Shown in pieces: positions 32,763 through 40,940 of a DNA stretch of 58,219 nt. The first letter of the stretch is position 1, and each line of letters starts with the position of its first letter. The notes under the pieces are model-generated. The model searched no databases, was not told the origin of the DNA, and worked only from the letters and a program-made list of their open reading frames with translations. The DNA comes from an uncultured Collinsella sp. (lineage in GTDB: Bacteria; Actinomycetota; Coriobacteriia; Coriobacteriales; Coriobacteriaceae), in NCBI GenBank assembly GCA_900549655.1, contig UROZ01000001.1:1-58219 (forward strand), in the 5' to 3' direction. The translations under genes and the position numbers were made by a program.

Positions 32763-34053
32763 CGATCTGCTCGGCATCGAACGCGAGGCCGTCCGTCAGG
32801 CGACGGGGATCCTGACTGCCGCCAACGATGCCTCCGAGAGCGATGTGCAGCGCGACTCGCGCGCTCGCGACCTCCTTGCCGAGATTATAGATTCCAGTCC
32901 CGAGGGGTCGCGTCTGGACGACGACTCCTTTGATGCCGTGATCCAGGCCGGCCTCAACGACCTATATTACCTGGGCCCCATCGAGGAGCTGCTTCCGGAT
33001 ACGTCGATCTCCGAAATCATGGTGAACGCCCCGGACGATGTGTGGGTTGAGCGTGCTGGACTACTTCAGAGAGTCCCCGTCGCCTTCGAAGACGACGACC
33101 ACGTCAAGTTCATCATCAATCGCATAGCTTCAGCCGACGGTCGCCGCTGCGACGAGGCGCAGCCGCTGTGCGACTGCATCCTGAACCGCCCCGGCGCGAT
33201 ATTCAACGGCTCCCGTGTCGCGGCGACCGCAAAGGGCATCGCCGTCGACCACAACATTCTCAACATCCGTAAGTTTCGACCGGATGCGGTGGAACCCGAG
33301 GACCTCATGGCCCTCGGCACCTTCGACCAGCGCATGCTCGAGTTCATGGAGGCGATTGTACTCGGCCGAATGAACGTCGTCATCGCAGGCGGCACCGGCT
33401 CGGGCAAGACGACGCTCCTCAACGCCTGTTCGTCCTTCATCCCGGACAACCAGCGCATCGTAACGATCGAGGACGCGCCGGAGCTGCGCCTCCAGAAGCC
33501 CCATGTCGTACGCAAGACGGCTCGCCGACCCAATATCGAGGGCGAGGGCGAGATCACCATCCGGCAGCTCGTAATACACGCGCTGCGCGAGCGCCCCGAC
33601 CGAATCGTCGTCGGCGAGTGCCGCGGCGGCGAGGCGTTCGACATGATCCAGGCGATGATGACGGGACACGAGGGCTCGCTCACGACCGTCCACTCCTCCA
33701 ACGCGCGCGAGGCCATGACCCGCCTGCGCTCGATGATCCAGCAGACCGGAACCGAGATGCGAAGCGAGCAGATCATGGAGCTCATCGCCTCGGCCATCGA
33801 CTTCGTCATCTTCGTCAACCGCTACGATATCGACGGCTCGCGCAAGATCACCGAGATCGCCGAGGTCCAGGGCATGCAGGGCGACGTCATCACCATGGGC
33901 ACCATCATGCGTTTCGAGCAAACGGGATTTTCCGAGGACGGCAAGGTGCTTGGAGAGTTCATGCCCACCGGAGAGCGCATCACCCCGGCACATCGCGAGA
34001 AGCTCTTCGCGCGCGGCGTGTACATCGATGACGATTTCTGGTTCCGTCGATGA
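32752..34053 (+). CDS. tadA: TadA/CpaF ATPase driving pilus assembly
   Basis: 433 residues. Walker A is GGTGSGKTTLLN (about residue 215); the Asp box includes VTIEDAPELRLQ, the Walker B region RPDRIVVGECRGGEAFDM, and the His box LTTVHSSN. The N-terminal helical domain and SISEIMVNAPDDVWVE are typical of CpaF. It hydrolyses ATP at the inner membrane to power TadB/TadC. It overlaps cpaB by 11 bases and tadB by 4. Confidence 0.95.
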   Translation: MLNSDLLGIEREAVRQATGILTAANDASESDVQRDSRARDLLAEIIDSSPEGSRLDDDSFDAVIQAGLNDLYYLGPIEELLPDTSISEIMVNAPDDVWVERAGLLQRVPVAFEDDDHVKFIINRIASADGRRCDEAQPLCDCILNRPGAIFNGSRVAATAKGIAVDHNILNIRKFRPDAVEPEDLMALGTFDQRMLEFMEAIVLGRMNVVIAGGTGSGKTTLLNACSSFIPDNQRIVTIEDAPELRLQKPHVVRKTARRPNIEGEGEITIRQLVIHALRERPDRIVVGECRGGEAFDMIQAMMTGHEGSLTTVHSSNAREAMTRLRSMIQQTGTEMRSEQIMELIASAIDFVIFVNRYDIDGSRKITEIAEVQGMQGDVITMGTIMRFEQTGFSEDGKVLGEFMPTGERITPAHREKLFARGVYIDDDFWFRR

Positions 34054-34952
34054 GCGGGCAGATTTCCCCGGCAGCCCTCCTTCCCGCGCTGCCGGCGGTG
34101 CTGATGGGAATAATCCTGTTCCTGACGGCAAGAAAGCTTCGCATCGAGCGTGAGCAGTCAGAAGCAGGGCCCCTTCCGGAAAATCCATCCGACAAAGATG
34201 GGGGAAACCGCCTTGCCGGCGCCCTGCGACGCGTGTGCCAGGGCGCGGCGCCCCAGCTCTCCACCACCGAGGCGGCACAGCTATGGGCGGTAATCGCATT
34301 CGCGCCTTCGGTCTTTATCCTTGCAATGGGCTCGACAGCGGGAGCGGTCGCCGCGCTCCCACTCGGAATCGCTGCCTTCCCGATCTGGGTGAAGTCGAAG
34401 CGCGGGGCCGAGCAGGGTCTTTTCGAGGAGCAGCTCGGACAGGCGATGCCGCTTATCGCATCGAACCTTCGAACGGGAGCCTCGATCGCGCAATCGGTGG
34501 CACCGGTCGCAGAGCACATGGATGAGCCCCTGAAGTCCGAGTTCGCCATCCTCGAGCGCGACCTTAGAAACGGACGCCCCATCGACCAGGCACTCGACGA
34601 TATGGCAATAAGGACCAAAAGCTCCAACCTCAGGCTCTATTCAACGGCCGTATCGGTATCGCAGCAGACCGGCGGCTCGCTTTCCGAGATCACGGAGCGT
34701 GTCGGCGAGGCCATCCGGGCAAAGGTCAAGGCGAAGCGCTCGGCCGAGACCAAGACCTCCTCGGCACGGTTCGAGGCGAAGATTGTCGGCTTCGCACCGG
34801 TCGTCATGCTGCTGCTCATGTCGGTTGCCTCGGAAATGCACCGGCAGTTCTTCATGACGCCTGCGGGGTGGGCGTGCCTGGGCGTTGGCATAGCGCTCGA
34901 TATCATCGGTTTCATGGTGCTGAAGCAAATTAGCAACATCAGGTACGACTAG
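34050..34952 (+). CDS. tadB: TadB inner-membrane platform protein
   Basis: 300 residues with four hydrophobic segments (around 10-26, 88-117, 245-263 and 270-290). Between them lies a T2SF-type cytoplasmic domain (EEQLGQAMPLIASNLRTGAS, then FAILERDLRNGRPIDQALDD and VSVSQQTGGSLSEITERV). It forms the platform with TadC, on which TadA acts. Confidence 0.88.
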   Translation: MSGQISPAALLPALPAVLMGIILFLTARKLRIEREQSEAGPLPENPSDKDGGNRLAGALRRVCQGAAPQLSTTEAAQLWAVIAFAPSVFILAMGSTAGAVAALPLGIAAFPIWVKSKRGAEQGLFEEQLGQAMPLIASNLRTGASIAQSVAPVAEHMDEPLKSEFAILERDLRNGRPIDQALDDMAIRTKSSNLRLYSTAVSVSQQTGGSLSEITERVGEAIRAKVKAKRSAETKTSSARFEAKIVGFAPVVMLLLMSVASEMHRQFFMTPAGWACLGVGIALDIIGFMVLKQISNIRYD

Positions 34953-34962
34953 GGGAGCTCAG

Positions 34963-35832
34963 ATGTTCGAATCAATAACAACTGGCTTCATTATCATCCT
35001 CATCGGAATCGCCGCGGGCCTCGGAGTGGACATCGCCCTCAAACGCGTCTTCGGCCTAGAGCAGCCTGCGGAAGAGGACGCCTCCCCGGCGCTTCCCGGA
35101 ATCGCCGACAAGCTTTCCAACGTTGTCTCCAGGCTCGCTCCCATTTCGCGCACCGTAATGGACTCGACGCGCGACTCCCTCGACCGCGCCGGATCCACCA
35201 TGCAGCCGGCGACCTTCTGGGCCTTCCGCGTCGCGAGCGCTGCGGGATTCACGGCGGCGGGACTCGTCGCGTCGCTTTTCGTCGGCGGGGCAAAGGGTTT
35301 AGGCATTTTCGCCGCGCTGGCGCTCACGGGAATCGCCATCCCGCAGCTGTGGCTTTTGAATGAGCGCGCAAAATGGCGCGACGAGCTCGACCGACAGCTT
35401 CCCGACGCCCTCGATCTGCTCGCAATCTGCATGTCGGCGGGCTCATCTATCGATTTCGCCCTGCACACGGTCGGCAGCAAGATGGACGGCGCCATCGCGC
35501 AGGGCTTCGAGCGAGTGGCCAACGAGGCCAGCTTCTCATCGCGAACCGAGGCACTCCTTCGCTTCGCAGAGCGAGCCTGCGTGCCGTCCCTCACGATCTT
35601 CGCGGCCTCGTTTGCGCAATCCGAGCGCGCGGGCGGATCTCTCGTCGACATCATCCGCGACCAGGCGGAGACGGTTCGCGAGCAACGGCGCCTGAAGGTC
35701 GAGTCGGAGATCGAGAAGCTCGGTACCAAGATGCTCTTCCCGATCATCCTGTTTATCCTTCCGGTGTTTCTGATCGTCGTCCTCGCCCCCGTGTTGGCCC
35801 AGATCGCGCAGACGTTCACCTCTCTCATGTAG
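34963..35832 (+). CDS. tadC: TadC inner-membrane platform protein
   Basis: 289 residues. It has the same T2SF-type core as TadB (LDRQLPDALDLLAICMSAGS, then SFAQSERAGGSLVDIIRDQA) flanked by an N-terminal helix, a central helical pair and a C-terminal hydrophobic end (LFPIILFILPVFLIVVLAPV). It starts 10 bases after tadB. Confidence 0.88.
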   Translation: MFESITTGFIIILIGIAAGLGVDIALKRVFGLEQPAEEDASPALPGIADKLSNVVSRLAPISRTVMDSTRDSLDRAGSTMQPATFWAFRVASAAGFTAAGLVASLFVGGAKGLGIFAALALTGIAIPQLWLLNERAKWRDELDRQLPDALDLLAICMSAGSSIDFALHTVGSKMDGAIAQGFERVANEASFSSRTEALLRFAERACVPSLTIFAASFAQSERAGGSLVDIIRDQAETVREQRRLKVESEIEKLGTKMLFPIILFILPVFLIVVLAPVLAQIAQTFTSLM

Positions 35833-35842
35833 GAGACGGCCC

Positions 35843-36220
35843 ATGAGCTTCGAATACGATATCCCCTGCGTGGCCACCACCCGGTCCGGCGCCGAGGTCC
35901 CGATTTCCCTCAAGATCGCCAAGTCCTTCAGGGACAAGGCGATCGGGTATATGGGCGCCAAGTCAATCGGCAAATCCACCGGCATGGTCTACGCAAGGGG
36001 CAGGTCGCTCCATACCCTGTTCATGCGCGTCCCGATTGATGTCTGCTGGATTGGCCGTTTCGACCCCTCAGATCAGTCCTGGCCGGTAGTCTCGCTCGAT
36101 GCCTCAGTCGCCCCATGGCGCATTCTTTTCGCACCGCGGGGGGCTGTGGGCGGCATCGAGGTCGCACCCGGGACGTTCACCGAGTCGGACCGCCCGATCT
36201 CTATCAGGAGACTCGATTGA
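35843..36220 (+). CDS. DUF192-family protein in the Tad operon
   Basis: 125 residues, GGAGA upstream. A FRDKAIGYMGAKSI start, GMVYARG, LHTLFMRVPIDVCWIG, and the end GGIEVAPGTFTES follow the DUF192 pattern (...GLM...FWM...DVVF...VLEL..G). DUF192 proteins often lie beside Tad genes but have no settled function. There is no signal peptide here. Its stop overlaps the next start (TTGA). Confidence 0.65.
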   Translation: MSFEYDIPCVATTRSGAEVPISLKIAKSFRDKAIGYMGAKSIGKSTGMVYARGRSLHTLFMRVPIDVCWIGRFDPSDQSWPVVSLDASVAPWRILFAPRGAVGGIEVAPGTFTESDRPISIRRLD

Positions 36221-37710
36221 ACCAAATTAAGGTAGCGAAGATCGTACGCTGTGCCTCAGCGGCGCTCGCCGTCATCCTGTCAATGGCCGTTATGGCCTTG
36301 ATTCCCACCATCAGGTCGGCGGGGACGCTTGATACGGACGGATGGTTCCTTCTGGCCTCGGGGCGCGTGGTCGTCGAATCAGGCGTCCCGAGCACGAACC
36401 CATTCACCGCAATCGCCGGCCAGGGTATCGTGCTCCAGCAGTGGCTGCACGATGTGTGGCTCTACCTGTGTTGGAGGGCCGCGGGCTATGCGGGCGTCGC
36501 CGTCTCCGTGGCGATACCTGCCGCGCTCGCCCTGTGGGCCTATACCGGCACCGTTTCCAGGCTGGCGCAAAACCCACGCTACCCCTGGGCACCGTTGCTG
36601 ATCGGTGCGCTCGGCTTTACCCTCATGGCCTCGTATCTGTCCATCCGTCCGTCCCTTTGGACGGCAGCGCTGCTGTTTGTCGCAATCTCCCTGTGCTTGG
36701 AGTGGCGGCGAGGCGCCGATAAGCGTTTGCTACTTGGGCTTCCCGTAGTATCGCTGCTGTCGGTGAATCTGCAGGCTGCGCTTTGGCCCTTGCCGGCCGC
36801 CGCCGCAGCGTGCTTCCTGCTTCCGGAAGAGGGCGAGTTCGAGCCGAGCAATGCATGCGAGGCACTCCGCGCGTGGTCACAGTCCAGACTGCCCCTGCTT
36901 GCGGCGATTGCCGGAATGGCAGCGGAATCCCTTGTCAACCCGTATGCAATCGACGGCTCGCTCTATGTGCTCCGCTCACTAGGTGCAGCATCGTACGGTG
37001 GGGTCATCCTCGAGCTGAAGCCGGTGTGGGCGATGCCGGCGGCAGCCCTGCTCTGGTGCGTTTCGATCCTCGCGGCAACCATATCGTGCGCCCTCGCGCG
37101 CCGGTTCCCGCCCAGATGGCTTCTGGCTTTTTGGCTGGCGTCCGCAATTGCCGGGGCGCTCGCCGTCAGGTGCCTCTGGATAACGTGGACCGTCTCGTTT
37201 CTGATCGTCGCGGTATCTGCCGGGCGCAAGGACGAACTCGAGCCCCAGATATATCGTTTGCTCATTGCAGGCAGGATGGCCTTGAGCCTTGTCATGGCGC
37301 TCTCCGTCATCAACAGCGGACTTCACTCAATCGAGCCCGAGACAAGCGGAGTGGAATCCGGTTGGTGCGGTATCGATGCGGATATGGGGCAGATCGTCGA
37401 GGCCCTGGGCGACAACCCCGGTCGCATATGGTCCGAGGACGCCGCCGTGATGAATTACCTCGAATGGGCCGAGGTGCCCGTGACATACGATATGCGGCCT
37501 GAGATCTGGTCTGAGGCAATCGCCGGGGACGGCGCGGCCAATGACTACCGACTCTACGTTGACAGCCTGGAAGGCGGCTTTGGGCGCCTAAGGGAGGACG
37601 GCTGGGCATGGGCAATCGTGATGGACTCCCATGGGAAACGCCTGGAGAAAGCCTGTCCCGGCGCCGAGAAGACGGCGAGCGGCAGGGGATACGCGCTCTA
37701 TCGGTTGTGA
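36217..37710 (+). CDS. GT-C-like polytopic membrane protein
   Basis: 497 residues from TTG at 36217, overlapping the DUF192 stop. There are about ten or more transmembrane helices. Early loop residues (TLDTDGWFLLASGRVVVESG, then PSTNPFTAIAGQG and QQWLHDVWLYL) match the pattern of PMT/GT-C-type glycosyltransferase relatives, with an Asp in the first outer loop. A soluble domain of about 110 residues closes the protein. It may attach sugar to pilins or a Tad-exported surface protein (inference from its place in the operon). It could also be a membrane protein of another function. Confidence 0.5.
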   Translation: MNQIKVAKIVRCASAALAVILSMAVMALIPTIRSAGTLDTDGWFLLASGRVVVESGVPSTNPFTAIAGQGIVLQQWLHDVWLYLCWRAAGYAGVAVSVAIPAALALWAYTGTVSRLAQNPRYPWAPLLIGALGFTLMASYLSIRPSLWTAALLFVAISLCLEWRRGADKRLLLGLPVVSLLSVNLQAALWPLPAAAAACFLLPEEGEFEPSNACEALRAWSQSRLPLLAAIAGMAAESLVNPYAIDGSLYVLRSLGAASYGGVILELKPVWAMPAAALLWCVSILAATISCALARRFPPRWLLAFWLASAIAGALAVRCLWITWTVSFLIVAVSAGRKDELEPQIYRLLIAGRMALSLVMALSVINSGLHSIEPETSGVESGWCGIDADMGQIVEALGDNPGRIWSEDAAVMNYLEWAEVPVTYDMRPEIWSEAIAGDGAANDYRLYVDSLEGGFGRLREDGWAWAIVMDSHGKRLEKACPGAEKTASGRGYALYRL

Positions 37711-37738
37711 TATGAAATGGATTGATGGGTGATAACGT

Positions 37739-38284
37739 ATGGGTAGCGTCAACGTCGGCAGGAGGGCCGTCCTGGCAGGTATCGGCTCGATGGCCCTCAT
37801 GGGATGCGGCTGCGCCAAGAAGTCGGATAAATCGGACGACTCGAAGAAGAAAAAGAAATCCGAGAAGAGCGAGGACGAGGCGTTCTCCTTCGGAGGCATA
37901 GGGGACACGGGCTCATCCGATGCCTCCAGGGGGCTTACGGTCGATGGCGTCTACAAGAGGGTCGTCACGGACTCGAGGGGCAAGGAGTATCGATTCCTGC
38001 TCGTCAGCATGACATTCGAGAACAACCTCGACCATGACGGACGGGCACCGGTGTCCTACGTCTCGTGCTACCAAAACGGCGTGAAGCTGTCCCATTGCAC
38101 GAAATACAGCGACCCGAATGCCTCGAAGACACTCGAGCCCGGCTACTCGATTTCAGTCTGCACCGCATTTCTGCTGGAAGACGAAGGCCAACCCGTAAAG
38201 GTGAAGATCAAGTCATCGAATTCATCGGATTACGTCTACGAGAACACCTACCCGATCTCGCATCTGGATTATGAGGCCCTCTAG
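37739..38284 (+). CDS. Lipoprotein with DUF5067-like domain
   Basis: 181 residues. The signal contains GRRAVLAGIGSMALMGCG, a lipobox with Cys23 and also twin arginines, so Tat export is possible. A Lys/Ser/Asp-rich linker (25-50) leads to an immunoglobulin-like domain with FLLVSMTFENNLDHDG, SCYQNGVKLSHC and LEPGYSISVCTAF, as in DUF5067 proteins. It is the last gene of the rightward Tad stretch and is probably membrane-tethered outside. Confidence 0.65.
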   Translation: MGSVNVGRRAVLAGIGSMALMGCGCAKKSDKSDDSKKKKKSEKSEDEAFSFGGIGDTGSSDASRGLTVDGVYKRVVTDSRGKEYRFLLVSMTFENNLDHDGRAPVSYVSCYQNGVKLSHCTKYSDPNASKTLEPGYSISVCTAFLLEDEGQPVKVKIKSSNSSDYVYENTYPISHLDYEAL

Positions 38285-38532
38285 GAGTCCTCTCCTGCGC
38301 GCACGATGTAATAGCCATCACCGTCCTTGACGATGAAACGGTGGACCGGTCTGCCCTTCCACTCGATCTCCACGCTCCAGATACGGGCGAGAGAGCCCGT
38401 CTTGCGCCCGGGGCAGGGGACAGATGCGCCCGTGGAGCGGACCTGGAATCTACGACCGTCGGAAAGCTCAATCCATCTGAACTTCGGCTCCCTACCGGGT
38501 CTCTCCACGACGCTGACCGTAACGGGAGTCAT
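38281..38532 (-). CDS. Small DGR-motif protein (family shared with 39787-40071)
   Basis: 83 residues from the ATG at 38532 (GGAGCGAAA upstream). FRWIELSDGRRFQVRST, RIWSVEIEWKGR and GYYIV line up with the protein at 39787-40071. The stop overlaps the lipoprotein stop (convergent). Function unknown; small beta-rich proteins of this kind are common in Coriobacteria elements as I recall. Confidence 0.5.
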   Translation of the reverse strand: MTPVTVSVVERPGREPKFRWIELSDGRRFQVRSTGASVPCPGRKTGSLARIWSVEIEWKGRPVHRFIVKDGDGYYIVRAGEDS

Positions 38533-38605
38533 TTTCGCTCCAAAAGATTCTCATGGCCATGGGGGATTAGAGAGTTGCCCAGCGAGCGCATCTGCGCGCT
38601 CATGG

Positions 38606-39591
38606 CTATTCCGGTCTAAATACGGGCATTGCGCGGGCGGGTGCCGGGACAACCCTTTCCGCTGGCTCCGGCTCGCTCTTAAGCTCAGCCTTCCTCGGAT
38701 TGCCATAGAAGTCGCCGACAACCCACGGCTCGTTAACGCCCAGATGCTCCTCGAGCATCGGCGCGACACGCTGATCCCATATCTCGAGATCGGTATCGAA
38801 TACCTCACGCGCCTTTTTGAGAATCGAGTCACGGTACTGGGCGGGAACCCCTTCCGAGATGAAGCCCGCCTCATTCATTTTGCGAATGAAATCAGGGGAA
38901 GACCCCGAATCTAGAACTAGTCTAATTTTCTCTTTGGCAGAGACATCCTTCCTATAGGTGGTGTCTAGCATGTCCTCAGCATAATCCGGGCTAAAGGTCG
39001 TAAGGCCATGTGTTTTGGAAAGATGGCAGAGGGCTCGCAATTCTGACCCCTTGCCTACAATAGTGGCTCTTTCATCAAAAAGGCGATGGGGCAACCTGCA
39101 ATCACCAGGATAATTACCTGCGTAGTGTTTAATATAGTCGAGACTCTTCCGAGATAAACTACCGAAGCATAGGGCGTTATCTGGCAAACAAATCTCGATT
39201 CCCTGTGTTTTTAGGGCGCATGCAAGAATGGGAAACTCCAAAAGCAAACAATCGAAGCCACGCGGTAGCGGGTGATCAGTTTTAGATTCCTTTTTATTCT
39301 TGCGGAACGATAGGTTCGCCCTGGTGAAATCGACGGTCACCAGATAACCTGTACTGTCATTCATTCCGCAAAAGGCCGTTAGTGTTTCAAGAACATCTTT
39401 CTCCACCATGGCTTCAGTCTTAATGGAAACATCGTTTGCGAATCTCAATGTCTCTGGGCATTTCTCATTTTTTTGACCGTTACCATACCAACAGCAAAGT
39501 CATCGAAATTCGGTCTGGATTCGTTGGGCATATCGTCTTTTGGCATTTTCGGAACCAACGGGACAAAAATGCTAGTAGTTTTCTTAACCAT
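38606..39591 (-). CDS. Unknown protein encoded in two frames joined at an A7 tract
   Basis: The main frame (to 38606) has no good start codon (a TTG at 39448 only). Just upstream, another frame opens with the ATG at 39591, 28 bases after the start predicted from motif A at 39665-39684 and with AAGAAAGG upstream. It encodes 48 residues beginning MVKKTTSIFVPLVPKMPKDD and stops at 39445. Slipping back one base on the A7 run (39468-39474, codons AAA AAA) joins the two into one 328-codon frame. So it is either programmed -1 frameshifting, phase variation, or a single-base error or mutation. The protein has no signal peptide or recognised domain. Confidence 0.55.
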
Positions 39592-39664
39592 AACCGTTTA
39601 GCCCTTTCTTCCAGGGATTTCCATGAGATTAGAATCCCACTACCGAGGCTCTTGCGCGTGGTCG

Positions 39665-39684
39665 TTTGGTGCCATCTGGTGACA
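39665..39684 (-). promoter_or_regulatory. Tandem half-site motif A, copy 7 (A7 gene)
   Basis: Leftward TGTCACCAGATGGCACCAAA, then TAATCT 33 bases later. It supports a transcript start near 39619, upstream of the ATG at 39591. Confidence 0.65.
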
Positions 39685-39786
39685 CTTCAGTCTGTATCGC
39701 GAAGGCTTCAAAACATCCGGCATGTACGCTATGAGATATGAGACAATAGAACACGCGTTCGTTAGTAATTGGCATAAGGAGTCGGC

Positions 39787-40071
39787 GTGGGGAAGAAGTC
39801 AATCAGGCTCGTGACAGCACTGGTCGAGTGCCGGCCAGACGGAGAGTACAGCCCGTGGGGCATCAAATGGTACGACGGCAGGATCTTCCCCTTCGCAGAA
39901 GTCGGTTGGCACGAGCCGCGGTCATGGGTAATGGGGGAGCGCCGTGTGTGCGAGAGCTGGCGCGTGAAGATGGGGGATGGAACCCTGCGCGATATCTGCC
40001 ACCACGGCAGCAGCTGGTACGTGGTCCATGATCCGGAAAATGACAGACCGGATGAAGGATGGTCTCCGTAA
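39787..40071 (+). CDS. Small DGR-motif protein
   Basis: 94 residues from GTG at 39787 after AAGGAG. GEYSPWGIKWYDGRIFPFAE, ERRVCESWRVKMGDG and SSWYVVHD match the layout of the 83-residue protein at 38281-38532. The function is not known. It is the last gene before the integrated mobilizable plasmid. Confidence 0.55.
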   Translation: MGKKSIRLVTALVECRPDGEYSPWGIKWYDGRIFPFAEVGWHEPRSWVMGERRVCESWRVKMGDGTLRDICHHGSSWYVVHDPENDRPDEGWSP

Positions 40072-40074
40072 CCG

Positions 40075-40350
40075 AGATATCGTATTGGCAATAGCCGAAC
40101 TGTGATATGACTCAACTACGTGACAATGTAACTACGCAATAACGCAACTACGGCATAGTGTGACAATGTAATAGAGTGATTGTGTAATGCCGTAACTTCT
40201 CAAAATGAAAGTATGCATTAACGTAATTTCGCAGTTATCGGTACCATGATTTTCCAAAGCTGTCCTGGGTGGCCTCTTTCGTTACAGTTCACATTACATG
40301 AACGATGGAAGATCAATACATTTATTTTGAACCTCTGCGGTGATCGATGT
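40075..40350. repeat. AT-rich, iteron-like left border of the plasmid insertion
   Basis: Non-coding stretch with many short repeats: GTGACAATGTAA at 40120-40131 and again at 40160-40171, plus scattered AACTACG and GTAAC words. Similar words reappear at 47,881-47,935 at the other end of the insertion. No gene is seen. From about 40310 the sequence resembles the region before the second relB. Confidence 0.45.
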
Positions 40351-40357
40351 GCTAGAA

Positions 40358-40375
40358 TGTAATACACGTTATACG
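40358..40375. promoter_or_regulatory. Imperfect relB operator, copy 1
   Basis: TGTAATAC-AC-GTTATACG, a diverged form of the perfect palindrome at 47012-47029. It sits 20 bases before relB copy 1 next to a TAGAAT -10. Confidence 0.45.
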
Positions 40376-40394
40376 CATGATTGGGAGGTGCGCT

Positions 40395-40631
40395 ATGGCC
40401 ACTGCTACCGCGGCATTGAGGCTGCCCGAGGATTTAGCAAACAGGTACGACCGTTTGGCGAAATCAACGGGACGCACGAAGACTTTCTACATGACAGAAG
40501 CGCTCGCTGCCGAGATTGACAGGCTTGAGTACGAATACGGCCTATTGAAGAAGGTCGAGGATTACCGGGCCGGCAGGCTTGAGACCGTGACGCTCGACGA
40601 GCTGGAGGAAAGCCTTGGCTTGGCGGATTGA
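40395..40631 (+). CDS. relB: RelB-type antitoxin, copy 1
   Basis: 78 residues from the ATG at 40395 (GGGAGGTG). LRLPEDLANRYDRLAKSTGR is the ribbon-helix-helix start and the DELEESLGL end binds the toxin. It overlaps relE. It is nearly identical to the copy at 47049-47285 (differing at a few residues), so the pair makes direct repeats around the mobilizable plasmid. Confidence 0.8.
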   Translation: MATATAALRLPEDLANRYDRLAKSTGRTKTFYMTEALAAEIDRLEYEYGLLKKVEDYRAGRLETVTLDELEESLGLAD

Positions 40632-40887
40632 GATCGACAAGGACGTCCAGCGTTCGATGAAGAAGCTGGACAAGCAGATCGCCAGGAGGATCGTGGCGAA
40701 ACTTCATGAGATTTCACAGCTCGAAGACCCGAGAAGCATGGGAAAGGGATTGACCGAGAACAAGTCAGGTCTCTGGCGCTACAGGGTCGGTGACTATCGG
40801 ATAGTCGCCGATATCGAGGACGATGTTCTCGTCATCCTTGTTGTCGATGTTGACCACCGAAGCAAGGTCTACAGGACTCGCAGGTAG
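40615..40887 (+). CDS. relE: RelE-type toxin, copy 1
   Basis: 90 residues from TTG at 40615, overlapping relB by 17 bases. RIEIDKDVQRSMKKLDKQIA, the conserved GLWRYRVGDYRIVADI core and the C-terminal VDHRSKVYR belong to the RelE/ParE fold. The Arg/Tyr/Lys residues used to cut ribosome-bound mRNA are present. Its near-identical copy is at 47269. Confidence 0.85.
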   Translation: MAWRIEIDKDVQRSMKKLDKQIARRIVAKLHEISQLEDPRSMGKGLTENKSGLWRYRVGDYRIVADIEDDVLVILVVDVDHRSKVYRTRR

Positions 40888-40909
40888 GCGGGTCGACACC
40901 GCTAACGAA

Positions 40910-40940
40910 ACGGGGAGGGGTTTTGACCCTCCCCGTTTTT
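40910..40940. terminator. Bidirectional terminator, copy 1
   Basis: ACGGGGAGGG / CCCTCCCCGT stem followed by T5, between relE and the convergent 188-residue gene. The same terminator is at 47564-47594. Confidence 0.82.
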
